Below, piece by piece: positions 7,525 through 15,218 of a stretch of 64,000 nucleotides of DNA. The translations under genes and the position numbers were made by a program. The notes beneath the pieces are model-generated. The model searched no databases. It was not told where the DNA came from and saw only the letters and a list, made by a program, of their open reading frames with translations. Position 1 is the first letter of the stretch. Each line of letters starts with the position of its first letter. This DNA is from Sphingobacterium sp. UBA5670 (GTDB lineage Bacteria > Bacteroidota > Bacteroidia > Sphingobacteriales > Sphingobacteriaceae): contig NZ_DIIM01000021.1 of assembly GCF_002420705.1 (NCBI RefSeq), forward strand, positions 466,581 through 530,580. The letters run 5' to 3'.

Positions 7525-9192
7525 CTAGGGCAAGCGGGCAATATACGTTCCGGCTTTCATTCCGGAAAAAATACATCCACCCAAAAAAGTCCCTTCCAAA
7601 GCACGGTAACCATGCATGCCTCCGCCTCCAAAACCTGCAACCTCACCGACAGCATACAAGCCCCGGATGACTTCTCCTTCTTTCGTCAGCACCTGCGCAT
7701 TAAGATTCGTTTTAAGTCCGCCTAAAGTTTTACGCGTCAGCACATGAAGACGTACAGCAATTAGAGGCCCATTTTTGGGATCCAGTATTTTATGTAGCGG
7801 GGCTACCCGCCCTAGTTTATCACCAAGATAGTTTCGTGTATTCCGAATGTAATTGACCTGCGTATCCTTTGAAAATTTATTATCCAGTTCTCTATCCCTC
7901 GCCTCAATCTGTGTTTTGATGGATTCATAATTCAGCAGATGCTCCCCAGTCAGGCCATTCATACGCTCCACTAAATCGTATAGATTGTCCGATACAACAA
8001 AGTCGCCCCCCTTTTCCTTAAAGGCTTCAACAGGCGCAGGCGCATGTTTTCCAAAAATACGTTTCAGAAACAATTTATAATCCTTGTTGGTAATATCCGG
8101 ATTCTGCTCTGAACCCGACAGCGCAAACTCCTTTTTGATAATCTTCTGCGTCAGAATAAACCAGGAATAAGAGAAACCGGTATCTCGCAGATACTTGAGT
8201 GTGCCTAAGGTATCGAATCCGGGCAAATAAGGAGCTGGAAGTCTGTTGCCAAGAGCGTCAAACCATAGGGAGGATGGCCCCGGCAAAATACGGATACCAT
8301 GATTTGGCCATATTGGATTCCAATTTTCAATACCTTCTGTATAATGCCACATCCGATCCCGATTAATCATGTGAGCTCCTATTTCTTCAGCAATTCTGAT
8401 CATTTTTCCGTCCACATAAGCCGGAACACCGGAGATCATCTGTTCAGGCGGAACACCCAATCTTTCCGGCCAATTTTCTCGTACCAATTCATGATTTGCA
8501 CCGATCCCACCTGAAGCAATAACGACCTGCTTCGCAGCATATTCAAAATGAGCTATAACATCTCTATTGGTCGCAGCCCCTCTAGGTTTATTGTCTACTG
8601 CCAGCACATCGCCTTCGACTCCTCTAACTTCACCATGTTGAACGATCAATTTTGTGACGCGATGTCTAAAGCAAAATGCAAGCAAGCCCTTTTCTTTTGC
8701 GGCATATGCCTTCTCAACAAAAGGTCTTATGACGCCTGTTCCGGTTCCCCAGCTGACGTGAAATCTAGGAACCGAATTACCATGACCCGTCGGCGAACCG
8801 TCGCCCCGCTCCGCCCAACCAACCATAAACATCGGTTTAATGCCAAGCTTAGTGATATAAGCGTACTTCTCTTCGGCGGCAAATTTCAGGTAAGCTTCAG
8901 CCCATTGCTTTGGCCAGTAATCCTCCTCACGATCAAAAGCCGCCGTTCCCATCCAATCCTGCCGCGCCAATTCCAATGAATCCTTTATTCCCATACGACG
9001 CTGCTGTGGTGAGTTGACAAGAAAAAGCCCCCCAAAGGACCAGTATGCCTGTCCGCCTAGATTTTCCTCCGTTTCCTGATCCACCATAAGCACTCTCTTT
9101 CCAGCGTCTGTTACCTCCATAGCCGCTGTAAGTCCTGCTAGGCCAGTACCAATAATGATTACATCAGGCTTAAATTGTTCCATAAACTCCAT
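7525..9192 (-). CDS. FAD-binding dehydrogenase (fumarate reductase/ketosteroid dehydrogenase-like flavoprotein)
   Basis: Flavoprotein of 555 residues. The N-terminal dinucleotide-binding motif VIIIGTGLAGLTAAMEVTDAG is at about residues 10-30, followed by a conserved acidic end (MVDQE). The C-terminus has the second FAD contact region (GLYAVGEVAGFGGGGMHGYRALEGTFLGGCIFSG). The order and length match the large FAD-dependent dehydrogenases annotated as 'FAD-binding dehydrogenase' (COG3573), related to 3-ketosteroid 1-dehydrogenase and the fumarate reductase flavoprotein. The substrate is unknown. No signal peptide is seen. An ATG three codons downstream (9183) is an equally good start. Confidence 0.9.
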   Translation of the reverse strand: MEFMEQFKPDVIIIGTGLAGLTAAMEVTDAGKRVLMVDQETEENLGGQAYWSFGGLFLVNSPQQRRMGIKDSLELARQDWMGTAAFDREEDYWPKQWAEAYLKFAAEEKYAYITKLGIKPMFMVGWAERGDGSPTGHGNSVPRFHVSWGTGTGVIRPFVEKAYAAKEKGLLAFCFRHRVTKLIVQHGEVRGVEGDVLAVDNKPRGAATNRDVIAHFEYAAKQVVIASGGIGANHELVRENWPERLGVPPEQMISGVPAYVDGKMIRIAEEIGAHMINRDRMWHYTEGIENWNPIWPNHGIRILPGPSSLWFDALGNRLPAPYLPGFDTLGTLKYLRDTGFSYSWFILTQKIIKKEFALSGSEQNPDITNKDYKLFLKRIFGKHAPAPVEAFKEKGGDFVVSDNLYDLVERMNGLTGEHLLNYESIKTQIEARDRELDNKFSKDTQVNYIRNTRNYLGDKLGRVAPLHKILDPKNGPLIAVRLHVLTRKTLGGLKTNLNAQVLTKEGEVIRGLYAVGEVAGFGGGGMHGYRALEGTFLGGCIFSGMKAGTYIARLP

Positions 9193-9521
9193 CGCTGTTA
9201 TGTTGTTGAATATGTTATCTTGAAAAATCCCCCTGAACCCCTGCTTTAAGCAGCTCCTACCTACCCTAAATTTACTAGTTTATACAGGAATGTACAAGCC
9301 TACCAACCTATATTATCATTCAAAAGACCATAGCTTATGTATCACTAAAATTATATAAAACTCCAATTCAAATTATTTTAATAATACAAAAAGCTGCTAT
9401 AAATTTGCAATATCAATCATTCGAATAATAACAAGAGTCGCACTAAACAGAATTATTTCGCAAAGCCAAGCTCTTTTGGGATGATCAATTAATGCTCATA
9501 AGAAATATAAAAATCAAAAAA
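9193..9521. other. Divergent intergenic region
   Basis: This A+T-rich gap of about 330 bases holds the promoters of the leftward FAD dehydrogenase and the rightward aldo/keto reductase. The one consensus element I see is the plus-strand TAAATTTG at 9400-9407. No gene is visible. Confidence 0.5.
9400..9407 (+). promoter_or_regulatory. Candidate promoter -7 element for the aldo/keto reductase
   Basis: TAAATTTG is an exact match to TAnnTTTG, about 115 bases upstream of the likely start codon. The -33 region is T-rich but lacks an exact TTTG. Confidence 0.4.
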
Positions 9522-10505
9522 ATGGAATACAGAAAATTAGGGAAAACAGACTTAGCTTTGTCCGCAATCACTTATGGCGCCTTTGCTATTGGCGGTAATA
9601 TGTGGGGTGGAAATGAAAAAAAAGATTCTATTGAATCCGTCCAAGCATCCATTGATCATGGCGTCACCACACTAGATACAGCGCCATTTTATGGATTTGG
9701 CCTAAGTGAAGAAATGATCGGAGAAGCCATTCGAGGTTATGACCGAACCAAATTACAGCTACTGACAAAGTTCGGTTTAATATGGGACGGCAGTAATCAA
9801 GGGAAAGGTGAGTTTTTCTTTGACGCGGAAGAGTCTGGCAGGAAAATTCCAGTCTATAAATACGCGTCAAAAGCCAGCGTCATGAATGAAGTAGAAAACA
9901 GTTTAAAGCGTTTACGTACAGACTACATTGACCTGTTACAAATCCATTGGCCAGATCATACCACAACGATAGCTGAAACCATGGAAGCGCTGGAGCTTCT
10001 TATACAACAGGGAAAGATTCGTGCCGCTGGCGTCAGCAACTACACTGTTGAACAAGTAACCGAGGCGCGAGGGCACTTAAACATTGCAAGCAATCAGGTA
10101 GGCTATAGTATGCTTAATAAAAATATTGAAAAGGATCTTATTCCCTACGCAAAAGAGAATGAACTGGGCATCATTGTCTACAGTCCAATGGAACGCGGAT
10201 TATTAACTGGAAAATATTTCAACGAAGGCAAACTAAAAGAAAATGATCACCGCAAAGGCTATTTTCAGCAATTTGATCTTGACAAAGTAAAAGTATTCCT
10301 AGACAGTATCAGTCCCATTGCCATCAATAAAGGGGTCACCCTTTCTCAACTTGTATTGCGCTGGACCAGTCTGCAACCAGCGATCACAGTTGTATTGGCA
10401 GGTGCACGCAATGCGTCTCAGGCAATTGAAAATGCAAAGGCTATCGATATCACACTTACGGTTGACGAGTTATCATATATTGATCAGGCATTGGCAAAAA
10501 TCTAA
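9522..10505 (+). CDS. Aldo/keto reductase
   Basis: AKR (TIM-barrel) NADPH-dependent carbonyl reductase. From the chosen ATG the protein has 327 residues and begins MEYRKLGKTDLALSAITYG, the standard AKR opening; an upstream in-frame ATG at 9492 adds ten lysine-rich residues not found in the family. Conserved pieces include LDTAPFYGFGLSEE (catalytic Asp and Tyr), LLTKFG (Lys), DLLQIHWPD (His) and the C-terminal VVLAGARNASQAIENAKA cofactor-binding segment. This is similar to YajO/IolS-type reductases; the substrate is unknown. It is convergent with the Gfo/Idh/MocA gene at 10567. Confidence 0.92.
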   Translation: MEYRKLGKTDLALSAITYGAFAIGGNMWGGNEKKDSIESVQASIDHGVTTLDTAPFYGFGLSEEMIGEAIRGYDRTKLQLLTKFGLIWDGSNQGKGEFFFDAEESGRKIPVYKYASKASVMNEVENSLKRLRTDYIDLLQIHWPDHTTTIAETMEALELLIQQGKIRAAGVSNYTVEQVTEARGHLNIASNQVGYSMLNKNIEKDLIPYAKENELGIIVYSPMERGLLTGKYFNEGKLKENDHRKGYFQQFDLDKVKVFLDSISPIAINKGVTLSQLVLRWTSLQPAITVVLAGARNASQAIENAKAIDITLTVDELSYIDQALAKI

Positions 10506-10531
10506 TATACAGCCCAGAAATTTAGTACGAC

Positions 10532-10560
10532 AAATTGCACTCTTTGATGGAGTGCAATTT
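10532..10560. terminator. Bidirectional terminator
   Basis: A perfect 11-base stem (AAATTGCACTC at 10532-10542 with 10550-10560) with A-rich and T-rich flanks, between two convergent genes. It almost touches the stop codon of the Gfo/Idh/MocA gene at 10567. Confidence 0.7.
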
Positions 10561-10566
10561 ACCTGA

Positions 10567-11553
10567 TTACAATCTTACTTTCGCAAATTCGTCGATAATC
10601 TTCATCAGAACCACGGCTTCTTCAATAGACGATGGATTAGGTCCCCTATCTAAAAAATAATCCACGGTACTTGAAATCATCGGTAATTGTATATGTTCAG
10701 GATGATCAAAAAATAATTCTTGTTCTTCGATCACTGTCTTAACAACAAGTGAATTTCCAAAAATAGAAAAAGTAATACTTCCTAAGCTTCCTATTATTTC
10801 ACAACGATCTGCCTGATTTTCCGGACTTACATTAAAACACCAACTTCCATTGAAAACAACCTTATTTTCAAACACAATGGTCCCACTGGTCTGATCCGCA
10901 ACCGTACTCTCTGAATCTTGAATTAAGCTAAAACCATGATAAGAAACAGGCGATCCAAAGAAATAGAGCATTAAGTCCAGTTGATGGGGAGCTAGATCAA
11001 AAAAATATCCTCCGCCTGAAACAGCAGGGTCGGTACGCCAGTTTCCTCCGCCCTGAGTTACAAGTTCCGGAGACCTACTTTGCCATAAACGCAATTGTAC
11101 TGTCCTTATTTCACCAATTTCCCCCTTTTCAATGAGTTCCTTTACTTTGAGAAATAAAGGTAATCTGCGCCTATAATGGGCAACAACCAACTTTCCCCCT
11201 GTGTGGTTTACTACTGCCAATAATGATTCCGCTTCTGACGAATTCAAGGTGACAGGTTTTTCCACATACACAGACTTCCCGCTTCTTAATGCCGAAACTG
11301 CATATTCCAGATGAGAAGACGGCGGCGTAGCAACATAAACCGCATTCAGCTGGGTATTACACAGCAAGTCCTCAGCTTTTGAATACCACGTGGGTACTTG
11401 ATGCCGATTTGCATAGTCGGCAGCTTTCACTGCGTCCCTTCGCATTACCGCCAATAACTGGCTGTCTTCGATGAGATTGAAGGCCGGTCCACTCTTTTTT
11501 TCCGTGACATCACCACAACCAATGATTCCCCAAACAATTTTATGATTCTCCAT
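10567..11553 (-). CDS. Gfo/Idh/MocA family oxidoreductase, cytosolic type
   Basis: Protein of 328 residues with no leader peptide. The Rossmann motif GIIGCGDVTEKKSGPAF is at about residues 9-25 and the catalytic EKPVTLN signature near residue 99. The C-terminal domain carries GGGYFFDLAPHQLDLMLYFFG, a His/Asp pair typical of the family. This points to a cytosolic NAD(P)-dependent sugar or cyclitol dehydrogenase. It is the first of three leftward genes running back to 13180, but the gaps (about 91 and 9 bases) suggest only the two upstream genes are tightly coupled. Confidence 0.9.
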   Translation of the reverse strand: MENHKIVWGIIGCGDVTEKKSGPAFNLIEDSQLLAVMRRDAVKAADYANRHQVPTWYSKAEDLLCNTQLNAVYVATPPSSHLEYAVSALRSGKSVYVEKPVTLNSSEAESLLAVVNHTGGKLVVAHYRRRLPLFLKVKELIEKGEIGEIRTVQLRLWQSRSPELVTQGGGNWRTDPAVSGGGYFFDLAPHQLDLMLYFFGSPVSYHGFSLIQDSESTVADQTSGTIVFENKVVFNGSWCFNVSPENQADRCEIIGSLGSITFSIFGNSLVVKTVIEEQELFFDHPEHIQLPMISSTVDYFLDRGPNPSSIEEAVVLMKIIDEFAKVRL

Positions 11554-11644
11554 GCGATACTTAAAAAATTATAGTCTATATACCTATTTAAGCCCTTTCC
11601 TAAAATCTTGTTCATTTTAGTTTCAGTGCCACTGCAGCAATTGA

Positions 11645-12127
11645 TCAGGGCTTTTTACGTCCCACAAAGCTATTTTTGCCTAATAGAAAACCAATTGCCT
11701 TCTCAATATTACTCCTCCTGCTTTCCGCTGTTTTTAAAGAAGAAATATAACGAATAATTTCTTTTTGTTTAGAAGGAGATAGTCCATCGAAGACCTGTTT
11801 TGCTTCAGCATCCAATGCAAAGGCGGCTTCGAGTTCCGGATGCATCGGGAGTGTTCTGTCTTCAGGGTCAAAAGCAACTGTTATATCCAATAGCTCCCCC
11901 ACTCGTTTGGGTGAATTGGGCAACATTCCCGTATTGATATACAATCTCCATTCCCCTTTAAACCGCAATAATGTCTGGACGTATTCCCTGTCATTCACCC
12001 TTCCTTTCACAGGAATATAGCCTTTACTTATGCCCGCATCCTTAAATAAACTTTCCAGAATCGGAGCAGGAACAAAAACAAAAGGATTAATACCTATGAT
12101 TTCTAATTGGGCTTTAAAAACGAACAT
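11645..12127 (-). CDS. DUF1905 / YdeI (OmpD-associated) domain protein
   Basis: Small protein of 160 residues. The N-terminal half has the DUF1905 beta-barrel-like segment (FKAQLEIIG..PFVFVPAP, then KGRVNDREYVQTLLRFKGEWRLYINTGML). The C-terminal half shows the YdeI/OmpD-associated pattern (LSPSKQKEIIRYISSLKTAESRRSNIEKAIGFLLG). Family members are soluble and have been linked to bacteriocin or peptide tolerance, but no biochemical function is established. It starts 9 bases after the stop of the aldo/keto reductase gene, so the two are almost certainly co-transcribed. Confidence 0.85.
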   Translation of the reverse strand: MFVFKAQLEIIGINPFVFVPAPILESLFKDAGISKGYIPVKGRVNDREYVQTLLRFKGEWRLYINTGMLPNSPKRVGELLDITVAFDPEDRTLPMHPELEAAFALDAEAKQVFDGLSPSKQKEIIRYISSLKTAESRRSNIEKAIGFLLGKNSFVGRKKP

Positions 12128-12136
12128 CGCTCTATT

Positions 12137-13138
12137 TTATGAATTGGAAAACGAATTACTGTTGAGAATCCCCTCAATCTGCTCCAGTTCATCTGCACCG
12201 AAATTCAGATTATCCAAAGCCTTGAGCGAATCAAGCAATTGATCGCTGTTTCTCGCACCAACTAAAACTGAACTTACTCGTTCATCCTTCAACAGCCAGG
12301 CTATCGCCATTTGTGCCAATGTCTGCCCTCTTTGCGAAGCAAGATTATTTAAGCGGTCAATCTTATCTATCAATGCAGCGGTAATCATTTCACGTTTCAA
12401 AAAGTGTTCTTTCGATGCACGCGAATCCGCAGGAATGCCCCGGAGATACTTCCCAGTCAAAAGGCCTTGTGCCAAAGGAGAAAATGCTATAGCGCCAATT
12501 CCCTCTTCTTGAAGCACATCTAAAAGACCTTCTTCAGGCGTACGCACCAACATCGAATATTTTGGCTGATGGATGAGACAGGCTGTACCCATTGATTTCA
12601 ATAGCGCAGCGGCTTTCTTTGCCAGGTCGGGCGGATAATTGGATAAACCTACATAAAGTGCCTTTCCCTGCTGAACAATATCCCGTAAGGTAGCCATTGT
12701 CTCCTCTAAAGGAGTATTCGGATCAGGCCGGTGATGGTAAAAGATATCCACATATTCAAGCTTCATCCGTTTTAAGCTTTGATGCAGGCTCGCCATCAGA
12801 TATTTCCGGCTGCCCCAATCACCATATGGCCCTGGCCACATGGTATAGCCTGCTTTTGTTGAGATTAGTAGCTCATCACGATAGCCGACGAAATCCGAAT
12901 GAAGAATATCGCCGAGGTTTTGTTCTGCACTTCCCGGAGGTGGCCCATAATTGTTAGCCAGATCAAAATGAGTGATCCCATGATCAAAAGCCGTTAGGAG
13001 AGTTTCACGAAATACTGATCGAGTATCGATTGCTCCAAAATTTTGCCACAGCCCGAGTGAGATTGCAGGTAAGAACACACCACTTTTCCCACAACGTCTG
13101 TAGGACATGTTTTGATATCGGTTTGGATTAAATGCCAC
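12137..13138 (-). CDS. Aldo/keto reductase, YghZ (L-glyceraldehyde 3-phosphate reductase)-like
   Basis: The protein follows E. coli YghZ closely: NPNRYQNMSYRRCGKSG, then LSLGLWQNFG-type and HFDLANNYGPPPGSAEQN segments, STKAGYTMWPGPYGDWGS, and the C-terminal VSSVLVGARNSDQLLDSLKAL. YghZ reduces L-glyceraldehyde 3-phosphate and methylglyoxal-like aldehydes with NADPH. I chose the GTG at 13138 because YghZ-type proteins begin just before NPxRY; the open frame extends to an ATG at 13180 with 14 extra residues of no family match. It is the upstream gene of a pair with the DUF1905 gene. Confidence 0.9.
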   Translation of the reverse strand: MAFNPNRYQNMSYRRCGKSGVFLPAISLGLWQNFGAIDTRSVFRETLLTAFDHGITHFDLANNYGPPPGSAEQNLGDILHSDFVGYRDELLISTKAGYTMWPGPYGDWGSRKYLMASLHQSLKRMKLEYVDIFYHHRPDPNTPLEETMATLRDIVQQGKALYVGLSNYPPDLAKKAAALLKSMGTACLIHQPKYSMLVRTPEEGLLDVLQEEGIGAIAFSPLAQGLLTGKYLRGIPADSRASKEHFLKREMITAALIDKIDRLNNLASQRGQTLAQMAIAWLLKDERVSSVLVGARNSDQLLDSLKALDNLNFGADELEQIEGILNSNSFSNS

Positions 13139-13304
13139 GTTTATAAAGTTTATAGATGCAAAATACAAAACTATTTCCAACAGACAGCTTTGTCAACCCT
13201 TTTAATCCCATTAGGTCGAAGAAAAAATATTGCCGACGATCAAGCGGTTAATTTTTCAAAATGGGTGCCACCTGATAATTGTTTGCGCGCTGAAACGTAT
13301 TTAT

Positions 13305-13336
13305 ATTGCATATAAAAAGCAATTTATCTAAGTTTG
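13305..13336 (+). promoter_or_regulatory. Promoter of the first LytS/LytTR pair
   Basis: ATTG at 13305-13308, a 20-base spacer and TAAGTTTG at 13329-13336 (exact TAnnTTTG). The -7 element ends 37 bases before the kinase start codon. Confidence 0.6.
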
Positions 13337-13373
13337 ACAATATCCAAAATAACAGCAACTAATTCGATATAAC

Positions 13374-14414
13374 ATGGTCGGCAGATTTTTCAGAAAATTT
13401 TACTTACATATCGTCATCTGGACCATATTACTATTATTGCCATTTATCACCTATCTCTATCAACCTGATAAGATCGCGGATTTCAAACTCTATTCCGCCC
13501 TTTCTCACTTAGTAAATATATTATTCTTGGCCACACATTTTTACCTGCACTGCTACGTTGTCGCCCCCACCTACTTCTTCGGCCGCAGAAAGATTTTTAT
13601 CCTGTTAATGGCTCTTGGATTTTCGACCTATGTAGCACTAAATTATATCATTGTTTATTTTAATCCTGATGGTGAGCTCGCACATCTGATGAAAGAAAAT
13701 ATCCTTTTTGTACGCCTCGTCATCGGACCGGGAATTATCTATTCGCTTTGCATGATCACCTCCTCCATGATTTTCCTTTATGATGAACAGGCCCGGCAAA
13801 AAGAACTCAACAAACAGATCGCCCTGGAAAAAACGACCGCAGAGCTAACGATATTAAAATTGCAGATAAGCCCCCATTTCTTGTTCAATACCCTCAATAA
13901 TATCCGTTGGTTAATTCGCAAACAGTCGCCTGATTCTGAAGGTACAATTGTTAAGTTATCCGAAATGCTCCGCTACATCCTTTACGAAGTGGATGGACCT
14001 CAAGTTGAACTTTTCAAAGAAATCGATCACATGCGCAATTTCATAGCTTTACAGACACTGCGGCTACCCATTCAAGGTAATGTGACGCTCGACATCGAAA
14101 GCTCGGTCAAAAACAGGATGATCCCGCCTTTGCTATTTATCCATTTTGTGGAAAATGCTTTTAAATATGGTGTTGACAGTAAAACGGCTCCGCAGATAGC
14201 ATTCCATTTCAAAGAAATTCCAGGCGGCATTGCATTCGTTTCCCGCAATGCCATCCTCCAGCATACCGAGCTAAAATCCAACGAAGGAATAGGGCTGACC
14301 AATGTACGCAGACGCCTGCAGTTATTGTATCCTAATAGACATGATCTCACGATCAGAAAAACCGATACAGGGGATTTTGAAGTAACTCTCAAACTGATGA
14401 CAGATGAAGATTAA
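13374..14414 (+). CDS. LytS-type sensor histidine kinase
   Basis: Protein of 346 residues with four hydrophobic segments in the first 145 residues, no periplasmic sensor domain, and a HisKA_7-like/His_kinase domain. The phospho-acceptor His168 lies in ISPHFLFNTLNNIRWLI; the ATP-binding part has the N-box (FVENAFKYG) and G-box (NEGIGLTNVRRRLQLLYP). This is the membrane kinase type that pairs with LytTR response regulators. The next gene overlaps it by 11 bases and encodes exactly such a partner, so they form one operon. A TonB-dependent receptor gene follows 125 bases later. Confidence 0.93.
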   Translation: MVGRFFRKFYLHIVIWTILLLLPFITYLYQPDKIADFKLYSALSHLVNILFLATHFYLHCYVVAPTYFFGRRKIFILLMALGFSTYVALNYIIVYFNPDGELAHLMKENILFVRLVIGPGIIYSLCMITSSMIFLYDEQARQKELNKQIALEKTTAELTILKLQISPHFLFNTLNNIRWLIRKQSPDSEGTIVKLSEMLRYILYEVDGPQVELFKEIDHMRNFIALQTLRLPIQGNVTLDIESSVKNRMIPPLLFIHFVENAFKYGVDSKTAPQIAFHFKEIPGGIAFVSRNAILQHTELKSNEGIGLTNVRRRLQLLYPNRHDLTIRKTDTGDFEVTLKLMTDED

Positions 14415-15093
14415 ATGCATATTAATTGATGATGAACCATTTGCGCTCAATATCCTCGAAGATGACTTGTTGCATTTTGGGCAAATTGAGGTTTTACGCA
14501 AATTTAATGCAACAGCCGAAGCAGGCGATTATTTAAAAGAACACGCTGTCGACCTCATTTTCCTGGACATTCAGATGCCCGATCAATTGGGAACGCAATT
14601 TATCCGCGAGCTTAACCCACGGCCTTTGGTCATCTTCACGACCGCCTATCATCAATATGCCGTTGAAGGCTTTGAATTAAATGCGATAGATTATCTGCTG
14701 AAACCTATTTCGAAAGAACGCCTTGCCGCGGCTGTAAAAAAGGTGGAAGACAGCATGCTGCTCCGTACGAAACAGGTAACCGAACAAGACCATATTATCG
14801 TTAATGTGGAATACAAAAAAACAAAGATCTTTCTTCATGAAATCAGTTATATAGAAGGTTTAAAAGACTATGTTAAAATATTTCTGGTTGATCGCGAATC
14901 ACCCCTACTTACTCGAAGCAATCTGCGTGGAATGGAAAAAATATTGCCCATCGTAGAATTCCTCCGTATCCATAATTCGTTTATTGTGAACAAAACCCGT
15001 ATTGAGCAGGTCTCACAGACCAAACTCACATTACCCGAAACAACACTTCCCATTGGCAAAAAGTATCTTAAAAACATCGAACAGTTTATATAA
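14404..15093 (+). CDS. LytTR family response regulator
   Basis: Protein of 229 residues: receiver domain (acidic pair Asp9/Asp10, phospho-acceptor Asp55 in LIFLDIQMP, conserved Lys in YLLKPISKERL) and C-terminal LytTR DNA-binding domain (IFLHEISYIEGLKDYVKIFL through FLRIHNSFIVNKTRIEQV). It is the partner of the overlapping LytS-like kinase. LytTR proteins bind paired direct repeats upstream of target genes; the TonB-dependent receptor gene immediately downstream is the most obvious target, though no repeat pair is evident in the 125-base gap. Confidence 0.94.
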   Translation: MKIKCILIDDEPFALNILEDDLLHFGQIEVLRKFNATAEAGDYLKEHAVDLIFLDIQMPDQLGTQFIRELNPRPLVIFTTAYHQYAVEGFELNAIDYLLKPISKERLAAAVKKVEDSMLLRTKQVTEQDHIIVNVEYKKTKIFLHEISYIEGLKDYVKIFLVDRESPLLTRSNLRGMEKILPIVEFLRIHNSFIVNKTRIEQVSQTKLTLPETTLPIGKKYLKNIEQFI

Positions 15094-15218
15094 TTGATCA
15101 TAGGTCTACACATTCGCCGCTTCGGTCTACAGATGATTGCATAGCTAAAAAATCCTTTTCAAATTTGTGTGCTATCAAATGGCTTTATACGCCATGACTA
15201 TAGTATAACAAACAAAAA